DNA from: Hoeflea phototrophica DFL-43
GTDB lineage: Bacteria > Pseudomonadota > Alphaproteobacteria > Rhizobiales > Rhizobiaceae
Assembly (NCBI RefSeq): GCF_000154705.2
Contig: NZ_CM002917.1
Location: forward strand, 2,684,461-2,748,460
Reading direction: 5' to 3'
DNA length: 64,000 nt
In this document: in pieces, positions 62,192 to 64,000 of the stretch
Layout of the letters: each line of letters opens with the position of its first letter
Position numbering within the stretch: the stretch's first letter is position 1
Made by a program: the position numbers and the translations under genes
The notes under the pieces: model-generated
What the model was told of the DNA's origin: nothing
The model's database searches: none
Seen by the model: the letters and a program-made list of their open reading frames with translations, nothing else

Positions 62192-63286
62192 ATGGCCACA
62201 ATCTTCAAGACTCGGCAGGGACATTGGCGAGCTCAAGTCAGACGGAAGGGAAAATATGTATCCAATACGTTTCGTCTCAAGACACAAGCCCATGAATGGG
62301 TTCGCGATATAGAGCACCTGATTGACATCGGCGGCGAACCAAAAAGGCAATCGGGACGCAGGGCGCAGACGGTCGGAGCTTTGGTAGACCTCCACCTTGA
62401 AGACCTTAAGGAGGTCGGTCGTGCAATTCGCCGCTCCAAGATGGCCGTTATGGAAGCACTCAAGCGGGACCTGGGCACTGTTCGGATTGATCGACTGGAC
62501 CGTGCCCGGCTTATCCAATACGGCAAGCAGCGCGCCGCAGAAGGCGCCGGCCCGGTAACGTTGGCGGTAGATCTTTCCTATCTCCGCACGGTTCTGACCC
62601 ATGCCGCTGCGGTCCATGGCGTCCATGTGGACACAGAGAGCATTCGCCTGGCGCGTACCGCCCTAGCCCGCCTTGGCCTCGTGGGCAGGTCACACGAACG
62701 CGACAGACGCCCGACCGAAGACGAAATCGATGCCCTGCTCGGCTACTTCGACAACAAGACCAACATGATCATCCCCATGGGCCGGATCGTCCGTTTCGCA
62801 ATCGCCACCGCCATGCGGCAGGAGGAGGTCTGCAAGATCGAATGGTCTGATGTCGATCTGTCCAAACGTGTGGTGACGATCAGGAACAGGAAGGACCCGC
62901 GCAACAAGGAAGGCAACCACCAAAAGGTTCCTTTGCTGAACTTGACCGGGATTGATGCTTGGCAGTTGCTTCTGGAGCAGAAAGTACTGACCGGCGGAAT
63001 CGGCCGATGTTTTCCGTATCACTCCAAATCCGTGGGAACAGCTTTCAGGCGCGCGCGAAAGCACCTGGGAATCGAGGACCTCAGATTCCACGACCTTCGC
63101 CACGAAGCTACGAGCAGGCTGTTCGAGGCTGGCCTTTCAATCGAACGCGTCGCCCTGGTGACTGGCCACAAAGATTGGAAGATGCTGCGTCGGTACACTC
63201 ATCTCAAGCCAGAAGACCTGCACAAGGAGCAGACCAAACCGCAACCATCGGAAACTGAGTTTCTGGCTGAACTCGCGTCCCGATAA
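62192..63286 (+). CDS. Tyrosine-type site-specific integrase (dusA-associated)
   Basis: A 364-residue phage/island integrase. Residues 1-60 form an arm-binding-like domain (MATIFKTRQGHWRAQVRRKG), residues 60-160 the core-binding helices, and the rest the catalytic domain. All catalytic residues are present: arginine in ATAMRQEEVCKIEW, lysine in IRNRKDPRNKEG, H-x-x-R in FHDLRHEATSRL, histidine in VTGHKDWKM and the tyrosine nucleophile in LRRYTHLKPE. AAGGGAG lies ten bases before the ATG. It points away from dusA with TGCAC repeats in front. The target is inferred from its position at the dusA start. It is intact, so the element may still be mobile. Confidence 0.93.
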   Translation: MATIFKTRQGHWRAQVRRKGKYVSNTFRLKTQAHEWVRDIEHLIDIGGEPKRQSGRRAQTVGALVDLHLEDLKEVGRAIRRSKMAVMEALKRDLGTVRIDRLDRARLIQYGKQRAAEGAGPVTLAVDLSYLRTVLTHAAAVHGVHVDTESIRLARTALARLGLVGRSHERDRRPTEDEIDALLGYFDNKTNMIIPMGRIVRFAIATAMRQEEVCKIEWSDVDLSKRVVTIRNRKDPRNKEGNHQKVPLLNLTGIDAWQLLLEQKVLTGGIGRCFPYHSKSVGTAFRRARKHLGIEDLRFHDLRHEATSRLFEAGLSIERVALVTGHKDWKMLRRYTHLKPEDLHKEQTKPQPSETEFLAELASR

Positions 63287-63591
63287 CTGTTTCTCGCCAA
63301 ACCGGCTTCTCGTCAGCAAAAGCCCGACTGTGTTTCGGCGTGCAGAATATGTTCATTTAATCAAAAACTAAGGTATCTTCGTTGTATAAAGGTAACATCA
63401 CCCGCTCCAAACATCTTCCATAGCACCCAGAACCAAAATGGGCGGCTCGGTTTTCTGGGCGCAGCCTGCAATTGTCTGCCGATAACCCTGCGGGGCATTT
63501 CCATAGTGTCGGCGCATGGCCGCAGGTGGAAGCTGGGCCGACCACCACCTTGAACTGATGCACTTGCGCTCTATCCGGGATAAACCCTGCG
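63287..63591. other. Non-coding 305-base stretch after the integrase
   Basis: No convincing gene, RNA or repeat was found. The first 120 bases are AT-rich (around 63340-63395) compared with most of the window, consistent with horizontally acquired DNA. An 81-codon reading frame on the - strand at 63357-63602 lacks a ribosome site, has no protein-like composition and is not called. Confidence 0.6.
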
Positions 63592-64000
63592 TCATGTCGC
63601 AACGAACTCCCCTAGCCATGGCAGTCTGGCGGCGCCCGCGTCTACGGTAACCGGCTCGGCCCCCTCCAATGCGATAGCGCCGACATGGCCCGGCGACACA
63701 GAAAACCTCTGAAAGAAATAAGGCGTGGGAATAGTCTGACCAGAAGGCTGCCGTTGCAGGCATGCTGGGGTCAGCGCCACTGCGAAACTGACGGGATCCA
63801 ATGAAAAGCCTTGCCCGGTCGCTTTCATGTATGCTTCCTTCATTGTCCAGAAATCATAGAACCGCATCGAACGCAGCGACGGCGGCGCTGCGATGACATC
63901 GGCACGCTCGGACGGCGCAAAGAAGCGTTCCATGACCTCGAAGGGGGCGGCGCGCGCGATCCATTCGATATCAACGCCGACCTCCCGATCCAGCGTCATC
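63592..64000 (-). CDS. 4'-phosphopantetheinyl transferase, Sfp type, 5' part outside window
   Basis: About 136 C-terminal residues are visible; the N-terminal part lies beyond the right edge. REVGVDIEWI holds the magnesium-binding aspartate and glutamate, and FYDFWTMKEAYMKATGQG is the W-x-x-K-E-A block that completes the Sfp active site. Such enzymes load carrier proteins of fatty-acid, polyketide, non-ribosomal-peptide or lysine pathways with phosphopantetheine from CoA. The Met at 63999 is internal, since homologues have about 90-100 residues ahead of this motif. Its place beyond the integrase could make it cargo of the dusA element, or an old chromosomal gene; the window does not decide this. 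Confidence 0.88.
   Translation of the reverse strand, partial: MTLDREVGVDIEWIARAAPFEVMERFFAPSERADVIAAPPSLRSMRFYDFWTMKEAYMKATGQGFSLDPVSFAVALTPACLQRQPSGQTIPTPYFFQRFSVSPGHVGAIALEGAEPVTVDAGAARLPWLGEFVAT

Noticed and set aside
63357..63602. An 81-codon frame on the - strand after the integrase
   Set aside because: No ribosome site, no recognisable motif, and it overlaps the end of the transferase gene region.

Overview
The window is GC-rich, densely coded chromosomal DNA from an alphaproteobacterium, most likely a marine or soil Rhizobiales of the Rhizobiaceae/Phyllobacteriaceae type (Hoeflea-like). That placement is an inference. It rests on rhizobial-type gene sets: an inositol (iol) cluster, a PhoCDET/PhnCDE-like transporter, a class I fumarase, an arsenate reductase next to an aquaglyceroporin, a DivJ/PleC-like kinase beside cobT/cobS, and many DUF proteins common in this order. 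No rRNA, tRNA, CRISPR array or insertion sequence was seen.

Layout. Positions 1-7599 hold a split inositol/polyol catabolic locus. A leftward operon iolD-iolC-iolB-class II aldolase (aldolase cut by the window edge) faces a rightward set of two Gfo/Idh/MocA dehydrogenases and an IolE/IolH-like TIM-barrel enzyme. Positions 7675-10102 hold a MYG1-like hydrolase, a DedA-like membrane protein and a DEDD exonuclease. Positions 10112-14246 hold a LacI regulator diverging from a sugar ABC importer (binding protein, perfect terminator, permease, ATPase). The same 18-bp palindrome (TTTGCAACCGGTTGCAAA) lies in both divergent promoter regions, at 4188 and 11195, and ties importer and catabolic genes into one probable LacI regulon. 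Positions 14550-18947 hold a phosphonate/phosphate importer phnD-C-E-E with a HAD hydrolase. Positions 19098-23440 hold ppsA, pfkB and a convergent L-lactate dehydrogenase.

Positions 23560-33278 hold two L,D-transpeptidases, arsC-aquaporin, fumarase, a diguanylate cyclase, a PPOX flavoprotein with an alpha/beta hydrolase and a divergent MarR regulator, and a DUF971 protein. Positions 33421-38687 carry molybdenum cofactor genes moaA and mobA among two exporters and a methyltransferase. Positions 38729-43422 carry an aldo/keto reductase, a lipase-like protein and an ECF sigma/anti-sigma pair with a COG4315 lipoprotein. Positions 43519-52527 hold a hydrolase fused to a membrane domain, a penicillin-acylase-type enzyme, a 3-hydroxyisobutyrate-dehydrogenase-like protein, an AlkD-like repair protein, a DUF302 protein, an Lrp regulator, and a glycosylase/GST pair.

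Positions 52766-61030 hold a sensor kinase, divergent cobT/cobS, DUF1289, a membrane-anchored retropepsin-like protease, a TauE/SafE transporter, an extensin-like lipoprotein, a YciA-like thioesterase and a membrane-anchored FAM173-like methyltransferase. From about 62040 the character changes. A tyrosine integrase starts just upstream of dusA and reads away from it. The first codons of dusA are AT-rich, and five TGCAC motifs sit between the two genes. This looks like the end of an element integrated at the dusA hotspot, with its body lying to the right. A partial Sfp-type phosphopantetheinyl transferase is the last gene.

Most genes are ordinary chromosomal functions. The points most worth following are the dusA/integrase junction, the two-site LacI operator regulon, the hydrolase-membrane fusion and the FAM173-like methyltransferase.
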